A stretch of 7,000 nt of DNA from an uncultured Anaerotignum sp. (GCF_934277605.1 NZ_CAKQVD010000079.1:1-7000); one strand, 5' to 3'. Shown: positions 1 to 6,447, counted from the first letter of the stretch. Notes: generated from the sequence alone by a model not told the origin. Numbers and translations are program-made.

Positions 1-9
1 TTTGTCCAT
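1..9 (-). CDS. 5' end of a minus-strand gene cut by the window edge
   Basis: On the minus strand a perfect AGGAGG (18-23) sits 8 bases before an ATG at 9-7, followed by GAC AAA, so the protein begins Met-Asp-Lys and leaves the window at base 1. A GTG directly upstream (12-10) is in frame but would leave only 5 bases of spacing, so the ATG is preferred. The strong ribosome binding site and the floA terminator just upstream indicate a separate transcription unit. Three codons do not allow any functional assignment. Confidence 0.6.
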
Positions 10-133
10 CACTATGACCTCCTGTGTTTTTCTTTTTCCATCGGCGAGCATCTCTCGCAGTCATAGTATGTCTCGTCTATTCTTTTTTATACCACTGCTT
101 TTTGCAAAATTTTTTCTGTTTCTTCTTTATAAT
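10..133 (-). other. leader and intergenic region of the left-edge gene, with nested inverted repeats
   Basis: This AT-rich stretch lies between the floA terminator and the left-edge start codon. It contains a perfect 8-base inverted repeat (ACTATGAC at 11-18, GTCATAGT at 60-67). Nested inside it is a second short stem, GCGAG (44-48) with CTCGC (54-58). In the minus-strand transcript the outer stem would pair the bases between the ribosome binding site and the start codon. No convincing sigma-A promoter is visible. A TTGCAA and a TATAAA-like element are present but badly spaced. Confidence 0.35.
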
Positions 134-160
134 ATAACAAAAGAGAGGGTTTCCCCTCTC
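134..160 (-). terminator. intrinsic terminator of the nfeD-floA operon
   Basis: Read on the minus strand, GAGAGGG (160-154) pairs with CCCTCTC (149-143) around a four-base loop, and is followed directly by TTTTGTTAT. The hairpin begins 5 bases after the floA stop codon, where a Rho-independent terminator is expected. Confidence 0.85.
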
Positions 161-165
161 CATGC

Positions 166-1176
166 TTATACATCTTTTGTTTCAACGCACTGTTCCTTAT
201 GGAACACCTTTGATAAATCCGTGTTGCCAACATTATTTTTCATTGCGGTATCTGCCTGCACATTCTGCATACGGTAATAATCCATTACGCCCAAATTGCC
301 ACTGCGCAATGCTTCTGCCATCGCACGAGGAACCTCTGCTTCCGCTTCCACAACCTTTGCCTTCATGTGTTCCACTTCCGCTCTCATTTCCTGCTCCTTG
401 GCAATCGCTGTTGCACGGCGTTCTTCCGCCTTTGCCTGCGCAATCTGCTTATCCGCCTCAGCCTGCTGAATCTGCAAATGCGCCCCGATATTTCTGCCGA
501 TATCCACATCCGCAATATCAATAGACAGAATTTCAAATGCTGTCCCGTTATCCAAACCCTTTGAAAGCACCGTTCTGGAAATCAAATCCGGGTTTTCCAA
601 CACACTCTTGTGGCTCTGAGAAGAACCGACTGTTGTAACGATACCCTCGCCGACTCTGGCAATAATCGTTTCTTCGCCTGCACCGCCGACCAATCTGCTC
701 AGGTTTGCACGAACCGTAACCTTCGCAATAACCTTCACCTCGATACCGTCAATCGCAACTGCGGAAATCCAAGGTGTTTCAATAATCTTGGGGGTTACGC
801 TCATCTTTACAGCTTCAAATACATTACGGCCCGCCAAATCAATCGCCGCCGCACGTTCAAAGGATAAGTCCAAATTCGCTCTATGTGCCGCAATCAAAGC
901 ATCCACCACGTTATCCACACGCCCGCCGGAAAGCAGATGGGATTCCAGTTGATTCGCATTGACATCCATACCGGCCTTCTGCGCCTTAATCAAGGGGCGA
1001 ATGATTTTATCCGCACGCACCCGACGCAGCCGCATCCCAACCAGAGAGAAAATGTTTACCTTAACCCCTGCGGAAATGGCGGAAATCCATAAGCCCAACG
1101 GTACAAAGCTGAGAAAAATCCCAACAATAACCAGAATCACAATCAACGGAATAATCAAGCCAAAAATTTCAAACAT
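166..1176 (-). CDS. floA: flotillin-like protein FloA
   Basis: The 336-residue product matches the FloA (YqfA) family in length and layout; Bacillus FloA is about 331 residues. Residues 4-34 form a hydrophobic membrane hairpin. An SPFH-like region of mostly beta structure follows to about residue 230. Residues about 235-290 form an Ala/Glu-rich coiled coil (AEADKQIAQAKAEERR and onward) that mediates oligomerisation in flotillins. The Arg-rich stretch MRLRRVRADKIIRPLIKAQKAG (residues 48-69) is typical of this bacterial subfamily. FloA forms membrane foci that scaffold signalling, secretion and cell-wall proteins. The ATG at 1176 has a CCTCCT complement (1184-1189) at 7 bases' spacing. The gene starts 15 bases after the nfeD stop, so the two are surely cotranscribed. 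The C-terminal tail (KEQCVETKDV) is less conserved. Confidence 0.95.
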   Translation of the reverse strand: MFEIFGLIIPLIVILVIVGIFLSFVPLGLWISAISAGVKVNIFSLVGMRLRRVRADKIIRPLIKAQKAGMDVNANQLESHLLSGGRVDNVVDALIAAHRANLDLSFERAAAIDLAGRNVFEAVKMSVTPKIIETPWISAVAIDGIEVKVIAKVTVRANLSRLVGGAGEETIIARVGEGIVTTVGSSQSHKSVLENPDLISRTVLSKGLDNGTAFEILSIDIADVDIGRNIGAHLQIQQAEADKQIAQAKAEERRATAIAKEQEMRAEVEHMKAKVVEAEAEVPRAMAEALRSGNLGVMDYYRMQNVQADTAMKNNVGNTDLSKVFHKEQCVETKDV

Positions 1177-1191
1177 ACCTACGCCTCCTTT

Positions 1192-1656
1192 TTACTCCCG
1201 ACACACCTTAACAACCACAGTTTTTCCCATGATTTGCACAACCTGCACCTTCACATCTCTGTCGATAAAATCGCCCTGCGAGCAAACATCAACCATTTTC
1301 CCGTCAATCTCTGCCACGCCGAAGGGGCGCAATGTTGAATGTGTCACACCAATCTGTCCCAAAAGCCCTTGCAAAACGCTTTCATCAAAATCCTTTGCTT
1401 CCTGCTTATCCTTTAGCACAACTTTATTATAGAGCCCGCTTTTCTTCGCAACATATACCATTGCAAAAAACAAAACAACGACCGCAGCCAATAAAGCCAA
1501 AAATGTGATAAGACCATAAATTTTAAACGTCAGCACAAGTGAACCCAAAAGAGAGATTGTACCCAAAATGCCAAACAGACCAAATCCCGGCATCAAAATT
1601 TCCGCAAAAATCATCACTAAGCCGAGAATTGCCAAAACAACAATCCATGGAAACAT
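1192..1656 (-). CDS. nfeD: NfeD-like membrane protein, flotillin partner
   Basis: The product is 154 residues, a short-form NfeD lacking the N-terminal ClpP-like protease domain of long forms. Three hydrophobic segments are visible (about residues 4-20, 26-43, 47-69), with the MPGFGLFGILG loop typical of the family. A charged linker follows, then a C-terminal soluble domain (about 92-152) that fits the NfeD OB fold, with Gly-rich turns in QGLLGQIGVTHSTLRPFG and a closing VQIMGKTVVVKV strand. NfeD proteins are encoded beside flotillin-type SPFH proteins and are thought to help assemble or regulate them. An upstream in-frame ATG at 1695 would add 13 residues. The ATG at 1656 is preferred because AGGAGG (1670-1665) lies 8 bases before it and the longer form would place charged residues ahead of the first helix. 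Confidence 0.9.
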   Translation of the reverse strand: MFPWIVVLAILGLVMIFAEILMPGFGLFGILGTISLLGSLVLTFKIYGLITFLALLAAVVVLFFAMVYVAKKSGLYNKVVLKDKQEAKDFDESVLQGLLGQIGVTHSTLRPFGVAEIDGKMVDVCSQGDFIDRDVKVQVVQIMGKTVVVKVCRE

Positions 1657-1734
1657 TTTTTCAACCTCCTTTATGCAGTTTTTCTGTTTGCGCAAAACAT
1701 ATACACGAAATGTGCTATGCTTTCTTTCGTTTTT

Positions 1735-1764
1735 ATAGTATCACAAAAGCCATTTCCCCTGCAA
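1735..1764 (-). promoter_or_regulatory. candidate promoter of the nfeD-floA operon
   Basis: On the minus strand, TTGCAG (1764-1759) and TACTAT (1740-1735) are separated by 18 bases, and the -10 is preceded by TGA, an extended -10 signature. The -35 match is weak. The expected start of transcription is near 1728, about 70 bases before the nfeD ATG. I see no TGAAAC/CGTA pair of the sigma-W type that drives the equivalent operon in Bacillus subtilis. Confidence 0.45.
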
Positions 1765-1790
1765 TGGATTTTTAAAACCGTAAGAAAGTT

Positions 1791-2141
1791 TTAAGAATTT
1801 TTCTGTAAAAAAGGAAGATGAAAAACCACCTTCGTCACCGGCACGATGATACTTTCGCCCGCTCGTATGTTCGCCGTTTTTAACCCATTAACCGCCCGAA
1901 TTGCATCAACCATTTGTTCGGTTTTCTGGTTTTCCGCTTTATATTCCGCAGCAATCCCCCAAAGCGTGTCCCCCCTTTGAATTTCCACGGATTCATAATA
2001 GATTTTTACTTCCTTCCCCTTCTGTGCGCCCATAGCAAAGGTTCCCAAGCAAAGAATCAACGCCAAGGTCAACAGCAAAAACATATTTTTTCTGATTTTT
2101 CTGGATTTTCTTACAACTCTTCTTTGTGTTCTTCTCTCCAT
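1791..2141 (-). CDS. membrane-anchored LysM protein, YneA-like SOS division inhibitor candidate
   Basis: The 116-residue product has a very basic N-terminus (MERRTQRRVVRKSRKIRKN), one hydrophobic anchor (about residues 20-38) and an extracytoplasmic LysM domain (about 50-101) with the hallmarks RGDTLWGIAAEY, AIRAVNGL and IRAGESIIVP. LysM binds peptidoglycan. Bacillus YneA has the same plan (short cytoplasmic tail, one helix, LysM, about 105 residues), lies divergent to lexA and blocks septation during DNA damage. The product is therefore inferred to be a YneA counterpart, but generic LysM proteins look similar and the sequence alone does not prove division inhibition. Start: the ATG at 2141 has AGGGGG (2154-2149) 7 bases upstream; an ATG at 2168 would add 9 residues without a good site and overlaps an operator. 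The promoter contains SOS boxes. About 15 residues extend past the LysM domain (KVVFHLPFLQKNS end); the C-terminus of YneA is known to affect its proteolysis. No strong terminator follows, only an AT-rich inverted repeat (1772-1778 with 1788-1794). Confidence 0.8.
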   Translation of the reverse strand: MERRTQRRVVRKSRKIRKNMFLLLTLALILCLGTFAMGAQKGKEVKIYYESVEIQRGDTLWGIAAEYKAENQKTEQMVDAIRAVNGLKTANIRAGESIIVPVTKVVFHLPFLQKNS

Positions 2142-2161
2142 GTCATCGCCCCCTATTTCAT

Positions 2162-2175
2162 CGAACATTTTTTCG
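2162..2175. promoter_or_regulatory. SOS (LexA) box 3, LysM gene leader
   Basis: CGAAC-ATTT-TTTCG differs at one position from the ideal CGAAC-N4-GTTCG palindrome. It lies just downstream of the predicted transcription start of the LysM gene, between that start and its ribosome binding site, where it could act as a roadblock or auxiliary operator. Confidence 0.5.
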
Positions 2176-2187
2176 TTTTATACTTGT

Positions 2188-2216
2188 ATCATACACGAAC
2201 ACCCATTCTTTGTCAA
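2188..2216 (-). promoter_or_regulatory. sigma-A promoter of the LysM (YneA-like) gene
   Basis: On the minus strand a perfect -35 TTGACA (2216-2211) and a near-perfect -10 TATGAT (2193-2188) are spaced by exactly 17 bases. Transcription should begin near 2181, giving a leader of about 40 bases. An SOS-box-like site fills most of the spacer, so repressor binding would exclude RNA polymerase. Confidence 0.85.
2196..2209. promoter_or_regulatory. SOS (LexA) box 2, within the LysM gene promoter
   Basis: CGAAC-ACCC-ATTCT has an intact left half-site and a right half-site with two mismatches. It sits wholly between the -35 and -10 of the LysM gene promoter. It is weaker than the other two sites, but its position favours function. 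Confidence 0.5.
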
Positions 2217-2235
2217 CAGATTTTCCAAAAATTTG

Positions 2236-2249
2236 CGAACATAGGTTTG
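2236..2249. promoter_or_regulatory. SOS (LexA) box 1, lexA operator
   Basis: CGAAC-ATAG-GTTTG matches the Gram-positive SOS consensus CGAAC-N4-GTTYG and is one base from a perfect palindrome. Its last three bases are the first three of the lexA -35 element, the classical position for LexA autorepression. Confidence 0.85.
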
Positions 2250-2275
2250 ATTTCATATCATTTCCATGCTATAAT
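2247..2275 (+). promoter_or_regulatory. sigma-A promoter of lexA-nadE
   Basis: TTGATT (2247-2252) and a perfect TATAAT (2270-2275) are separated by 17 bases. The predicted transcription start is near 2282, leaving a leader of about 110 bases before the lexA ATG. The leader has a possible imperfect hairpin, GCGG and GCAA pairing with TTGC and CCGC, at roughly 2297-2328. Confidence 0.85.
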
Positions 2276-2391
2276 GAGAACGAACAAAGCAGAAAGCGGC
2301 TGCAATGCTGTTTTTTGCTTATCCGCAGGATATTTCTGCCATTGACTTGATAATTCCCATCCAGTTGGATACAATCATAAGGAGTGAGTAT

Positions 2392-3000
2392 ATGAACGAG
2401 CTGTCCGCAAAGCAAAAGCAAATTTTGGAATATATGAAAGCAGAGGTTCGGGAAAAGGGCTATCCCCCTTCGGTGCGGGAAATCTGTGATGCTGTTGGGC
2501 TGAAGTCCACCTCGACGGTGCATGGGCATCTTTCCCGGTTGGAAAAGAAGGGGCTGATTCGCAGAGATCCCACAAAGCCCAGAGCCATTGAAATTTTGGA
2601 CCCCGGCTTTGAAGCACCCCAGCGGGAATTTGCAAATGTTCCCATTGTCGGCAATATTACTGCCGGTACGCCCATTCTTGCAGTGGAAAACATTGAGGAT
2701 ACCTTCCCCATCCCCATTGATTATATTCATAATGACACCGTCTTTATGCTCCGTGTCAAAGGGGAAAGCATGATTGAAGCAGGCATTTTCGATAAAGACT
2801 TGATTCTGGTTCGTCAGCAGCGGGATGCAAAAAACGGCGATATCGTCGTTGCCCTGATTGAAGATTTTGCAACCGTCAAAACCTTCTATAAGGAAAAGGA
2901 TTTCATCCGCTTGCAGCCGGAAAACTCCTCTATGTCACCCATTATCGTGAAGGACGTTGCCATTTTGGGTAAGGTCATCGGTTTGTTCAGAAAATTTTAA
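2392..3000 (+). CDS. lexA: SOS repressor LexA
   Basis: The 202-residue protein has the full LexA architecture. Residues 1-65 form the winged helix-turn-helix, with YPPSVREICDAVGLKSTSTVHGHL carrying the recognition helix. Residues about 83-202 form the S24-family self-cleavage domain. The scissile bond is Ala91-Gly92 (in NITAGTPI), the nucleophile is Ser126 (VKGESMIEAG) and the general base is Lys163 (FATVKTFY). The 35- and 37-residue spacings equal those of E. coli LexA (84, 119, 156). It represses DNA-damage genes until RecA filaments trigger autocleavage. The ATG at 2392 has AAGGAG (2379-2384) at 7 bases' spacing; the open frame extends upstream to an ATG at 2305, but that extension has no LexA character. 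Its own promoter overlaps SOS box 1, so it is autoregulated. It is cotranscribed with nadE. Confidence 0.98.
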   Translation: MNELSAKQKQILEYMKAEVREKGYPPSVREICDAVGLKSTSTVHGHLSRLEKKGLIRRDPTKPRAIEILDPGFEAPQREFANVPIVGNITAGTPILAVENIEDTFPIPIDYIHNDTVFMLRVKGESMIEAGIFDKDLILVRQQRDAKNGDIVVALIEDFATVKTFYKEKDFIRLQPENSSMSPIIVKDVAILGKVIGLFRKF

Positions 3001-3012
3001 GGAGATGAAACT

Positions 3013-4950
3013 ATGTATGGTTATGTAAAGGTCGGTGCGGCAGTGCCAAAGCTGAAGGTTGCCGATTGTGTTTATAATAAAGAAGAAATTTTGAAGCTTG
3101 CAGAGGAGGCGGCCGCAAAAAAGGTGCGTGTGCTTTCCTTCCCCGAGCTTTCCGTTACAGGCTACACCTGTGCGGATCTTTTCTTCCAAGCGCCTCTGTT
3201 GCACGCCGCAGAACAGGCTGTGCAGGATATTGCAGAGGCCACAAAGACACTGGAGCTGCTTCTGCTGATTGGTGCGCCCATTGCGGTGGATAATCAAATG
3301 TTCAACTGTGCCGTTGCCATCTACAAGGGTAAGCTGTTGGGCATTGTTCCCAAAACACATATCCCCAATTACAGCGAATTTTACGAGGAGCGTTGGTTTG
3401 CCTCCGCAGACGACCTTCTGGCAGAAGAAATTACTTATGCAGGGCAGAATGTTCCCATCGGTGCGGATTTGATTTTTGCCGCAGCAGATTTCCCTGCGCT
3501 GAAAATCGGCATTGAAATTTGCGAGGACCTTTGGGTGCCGATTCCGCCCAGCTCCTACTTAAGCCTGTACGGCGCAACTCTGATTCTGAATCTTTCCGCA
3601 AGCAATGAGCTTGCCTCCAAGCCCGTCTATCGTCACCAGCTGGTGTCTCAGCAGTCCGCACGCTGTCTGTCTGCGTATGTTTATACCTCCGCAGGCACAG
3701 GCGAATCCACACAGGATGCTGTATTCAGCGGCCACAGCATGATTTATGAAAACGGCACGCTGTTTGCGGAGACAGAAGCCTTCTGCCGTGAAGGTCAGCT
3801 TGTTTTTGCAGATATTGATGTGGAAATGCTGATGGCTGAACGCAGAAAACACACCACCTTCATGTCTCATCTGCAAAAGGCAGAGGCACAGAAATTCTAT
3901 CGTCAGATTTTCTTCGATATGGCAGAGGACAGCACACTGGAAAACTGGAGCAGACCGCTTTCCAATGTTCCCTTTACCCCTACCACAAACCTGGATGCAC
4001 GCTGCAAAAATATTTTCGGCATCCAAACAACAGGCTTGGCAAGACGTATGGAGCATACCCATTCCGATTCTTTGGTCATCGGCATTTCCGGTGGGCTGGA
4101 TTCCACCTTGGCGCTTTTGGTTTGCGTTAAGGCCTGTGATTATCTCGGCATTGACCGCACCCATGTCATCGGGGTTACCATGCCCGGCTTCGGCACAACA
4201 GACAGAACCTATCAGAATGCCTTGATTCTAATGCGCTCCTTGGGTATTACCATGAAGGAAATCCCCATCCGTGATGCAGTCATTCAGCACTTTAAGGATA
4301 TCGACCATGACATGAGCCTGCATAACGTGACATACGAAAATTCGCAGGCAAGAGAACGAACACAAATCCTGATGGATTTGGCAAATAAATATAACGGCTT
4401 GGTGGTCGGCACAGGCGATTTATCCGAGCTGGCACTGGGCTGGGCAACCTATAACGGTGACCACATGTCGATGTATGGTGTCAACGGCGGTATTCCCAAA
4501 ACCTTGGTGCGTGTGCTTGTAAAATGGGTTGCGGAAAACGGCGAGGTGGATGCAGAGGCATCTGCCGCTTTGCTTGATGTTCTGGATACCCCCGTCAGCC
4601 CCGAATTGCTGCCTCCCGATGAAAACGGTCAAATCAATCAGAAAACAGAGGATTTGGTCGGCCCCTATGAGTTGCATGATTTCTTCCTCTATCAAATCAT
4701 CCGCTTTGGCTATCATCCCGCAAAGATTCTGTTCCTGGCAGAAAAAGCCTTTGCCGATGAATATGACAGAGAAACCCTGTTGAAATGGCTCAAGAATTTC
4801 TATCGCCGCTTCTTCATTCAGCAGTTCAAGCGTTCCTGCCTGCCCGATGGCCCCAAGGTCGGTGCATTGTGCCTTTCTCCCAGAAGCGACTGGAGAATGC
4901 CTACCGATGCAGTCAGCCGTATTTGGATGGATGAGGTCGAAAAATTATAA
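3013..4950 (+). CDS. nadE: glutamine-dependent NAD+ synthetase
   Basis: The 645-residue, two-domain NadE makes NAD+ from deamido-NAD+, ATP and glutamine, the last step of NAD synthesis, in the cytoplasm. Residues about 1-280 form a nitrilase-type glutaminase domain with the catalytic triad Glu45 (FPELSVTGY), Lys114 (PKTHIPNYSEFYEERWF) and Cys170 (IEICEDLW). Residues about 325-645 form the synthetase domain, with the ATP pyrophosphatase loop SGGLDS at 359-364 and downstream GTGDLSELALGWATYNGDH. The ammonia made in the first domain is channelled to the second. Length and motifs fit the long bacterial form seen in actinobacteria and many Clostridia, not the short ammonia-dependent form. AAGGAG (2999-3004) overlaps the lexA stop codon and lies 8 bases before the ATG. 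With a 12-base gap and no visible promoter, nadE should be read from the lexA promoter, so it may be induced by DNA damage. A bidirectional terminator follows. Confidence 0.97.
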   Translation: MYGYVKVGAAVPKLKVADCVYNKEEILKLAEEAAAKKVRVLSFPELSVTGYTCADLFFQAPLLHAAEQAVQDIAEATKTLELLLLIGAPIAVDNQMFNCAVAIYKGKLLGIVPKTHIPNYSEFYEERWFASADDLLAEEITYAGQNVPIGADLIFAAADFPALKIGIEICEDLWVPIPPSSYLSLYGATLILNLSASNELASKPVYRHQLVSQQSARCLSAYVYTSAGTGESTQDAVFSGHSMIYENGTLFAETEAFCREGQLVFADIDVEMLMAERRKHTTFMSHLQKAEAQKFYRQIFFDMAEDSTLENWSRPLSNVPFTPTTNLDARCKNIFGIQTTGLARRMEHTHSDSLVIGISGGLDSTLALLVCVKACDYLGIDRTHVIGVTMPGFGTTDRTYQNALILMRSLGITMKEIPIRDAVIQHFKDIDHDMSLHNVTYENSQARERTQILMDLANKYNGLVVGTGDLSELALGWATYNGDHMSMYGVNGGIPKTLVRVLVKWVAENGEVDAEASAALLDVLDTPVSPELLPPDENGQINQKTEDLVGPYELHDFFLYQIIRFGYHPAKILFLAEKAFADEYDRETLLKWLKNFYRRFFIQQFKRSCLPDGPKVGALCLSPRSDWRMPTDAVSRIWMDEVEKL

Positions 4951-4958
4951 TTGCAATC

Positions 4959-4992
4959 AAAAAGAACCGAGCGTATCACTCGGTTCTTTTTT
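4959..4992. terminator. bidirectional terminator between nadE and the histidine kinase gene
   Basis: AAGAACCGAG (4962-4971) pairs perfectly with CTCGGTTCTT (4979-4988) around a 7-base loop. The right side continues as a T run (4987-4992), ending plus-strand transcription of lexA-nadE. The A run at 4959-4963 gives a T run on the other strand for the kinase gene. The T run touches the kinase stop codon (4994-4992). Confidence 0.92.
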
Positions 4993-6419
4993 CATGCCCA
5001 TTCATTTTCTTTTTTTGCCAGCTTTAAGGAAAAAACAAAGGTTGCGCCCCTTCCCTTTTCACTTTTCACTGTAATGGTTTCGCCATGCGCCTGCAAAAAT
5101 TCTCTCACAATCGCCAAGCCGATACCACTGCCCGTCTTATCCATATTTCGCGTGGTATCCGTCTTAAAGAAGCGGTCAAACACATATTTCTGGTCCTCCT
5201 CGCTGATACCCGGCCCCTCATCCTTCACGGAAATCAGCACCTTCTTTTTATCCAGAGTTGTTTCCACCTCAATCACACCATTTTGTGGCGAAAACTTTGC
5301 CGCATTGCTCAACAGATTTTGCAGCACACGGGAAATTTTATCCTTATCCCCATGCACCATTGTCTGCTCCGCCTCATAAATGCCATGAATCTGCACATTT
5401 TTTTCTTCCAGCTGCGGCTCCAGCATTTCAATGTTCCAACGAATCAGCTCATTCAATTCAAAATCCGTTTCCTCCAACAAAATCGTACTGCTCTGCGCAC
5501 GGCTCAGCTCCACAATGCTCTGTGTCATGCGGGAAAGCCGTTCCGTTTCCTCCAAAACAATCTTCAAATATCTCTCCTGCTTTTCGGGCGGAATCGTCCC
5601 ATCCAGCATGGCTGTCAAAAAGCCCTGCATGCTCGTCAAGGGGGAGCGCAAATCGTGAGAAATGTTTGCAATAAAATCCTTTTGCACCTTTTCGTGCGTT
5701 TGCAGGCTTTCTGCCATGTGGTTGAAGCTTTGCGCCAGCTCTCCCAGCTCATCCGAGCTTGTCACATCCACACGCTCCTCAAAGTTGCCATTGGCAATGA
5801 CCTTCGCCGCACGGTTCATCCGCATCAACGGCAAGGCAACATATTTCGCCGTTATATAGCTGACAATCAGCCCCAACAAAGAGACGAAAAACAGGCTGAT
5901 GACGCTGATTTCATACATCTCCTTTAAGGATGCCTCAATCTCCGGCAGAGAGCGGCACATCAAAATCCCTGCCAAATGCCCCTCCGGAAACGGATAGCTG
6001 ACCACAAGCATCGGGGTATCGGAAACCTGTCCGCTTTTTGTCTGCACAGAAACGATTTCGCCGTTTTGCACCTTTTCAATCAAATTGCGGCTGATGTTGT
6101 TTTCCTGCAAAAACTCATCATTAAAGCCGGGGGAGGCCAGTGCAATCTCGCCCTGCTCATTGATAACCAGAACCCCTGCACCCATATAGTTTTCCAAAAT
6201 CTGCAGCTCATAGCTCAATTCGCTCAAATTGCCTGTGCGGTATCCCCTCCTATAAGCCTCCGCAATTTTTTCGCCCTGCTGAATCAGCTCATCCCGCTTT
6301 TCCGCCATATAGTGTTTGGTATAAAATATCGTCAGCGCACCGCAGACCACTGCAACGAATACCGCAATGGTCGCCATATATAAAAGCATCTGCTTGCGCA
6401 CGATGGAATCGTTTTTCAT
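4992..6419 (-). CDS. membrane sensor histidine kinase, orphan in this window
   Basis: The 475-residue protein has a first membrane helix (about 11-33) and an extracytoplasmic sensor of about 135 residues with PAS/PDC-like traits (GAGVLVINEQGEIALASPGF, HLAGILM). A second helix (about 171-191) is followed by a HAMP linker (192-245). The dimerisation/phosphoacceptor domain has His255 (NISHDLRSPLTSMQGF). The ATPase domain shows an N box (NLLSNAAKFS, 368-377), G1 (DEGPGI, 400-405), F box (FDRFF, 414-418) and G2 (GSGIGLAI, 430-437). All catalytic motifs are intact, so it should autophosphorylate and pass phosphate to a response regulator, as in the PhoR/WalK/ResE class. No regulator lies beside it: nadE converges downstream and a small gene diverges upstream. 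Its signal is unknown. The ATG at 6419 has GGAGG (6431-6427) at 7 bases; upstream ATGs (6425, 6449) overlap or precede that site. Confidence 0.93.
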   Translation of the reverse strand: MKNDSIVRKQMLLYMATIAVFVAVVCGALTIFYTKHYMAEKRDELIQQGEKIAEAYRRGYRTGNLSELSYELQILENYMGAGVLVINEQGEIALASPGFNDEFLQENNISRNLIEKVQNGEIVSVQTKSGQVSDTPMLVVSYPFPEGHLAGILMCRSLPEIEASLKEMYEISVISLFFVSLLGLIVSYITAKYVALPLMRMNRAAKVIANGNFEERVDVTSSDELGELAQSFNHMAESLQTHEKVQKDFIANISHDLRSPLTSMQGFLTAMLDGTIPPEKQERYLKIVLEETERLSRMTQSIVELSRAQSSTILLEETDFELNELIRWNIEMLEPQLEEKNVQIHGIYEAEQTMVHGDKDKISRVLQNLLSNAAKFSPQNGVIEVETTLDKKKVLISVKDEGPGISEEDQKYVFDRFFKTDTTRNMDKTGSGIGLAIVREFLQAHGETITVKSEKGRGATFVFSLKLAKKENEWA

Positions 6420-6447
6420 CCTCATTCCTCCAAAAAAGAAAAAAAGC

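Noticed and set aside
1657..1695. Upstream in-frame start of nfeD
   Set aside because: The AGGAGG at 1670-1665 would lie inside the coding region; the ATG at 1656 is correctly spaced from it.
1687..1696. Perfect 10-base palindrome TTTGCGCAAA in the nfeD leader
   Set aside because: It is short and isolated and has no second copy nearby; a regulator site is possible but unsupported.
1772..1794. Inverted repeat TTAAAAC / GTTTTAA at the end of the LysM gene as a terminator
   Set aside because: The stem is almost all A-T with a 9-base loop and overlaps the stop codon; on the minus strand it is followed by AAATCC, not a T run.
2277..2290. GAACGAAC near the lexA transcription start as a fourth SOS box
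   Set aside because: It is a direct, not inverted, repeat of the half-site, and no GTTC-like right half follows at the required 4-base spacing.
2305..2391. Upstream in-frame start that would add 29 residues to LexA
   Set aside because: The extension has no LexA similarity or ribosome binding site, whereas the ATG at 2392 has AAGGAG at ideal spacing and yields the standard length.
3559..4164. 201-codon open frame on the minus strand inside nadE
   Set aside because: It is antisense to the catalytic core of NadE, Cys and His rich without a metal-binding pattern, and has no ribosome binding site.
5085..5927. 280-codon open frame on the plus strand inside the kinase gene
   Set aside because: It lies wholly antisense to a kinase with intact motifs; its composition (Leu, His, Gln, Arg rich) is that of a shadow frame, and it has no ribosome binding site or recognisable domain.
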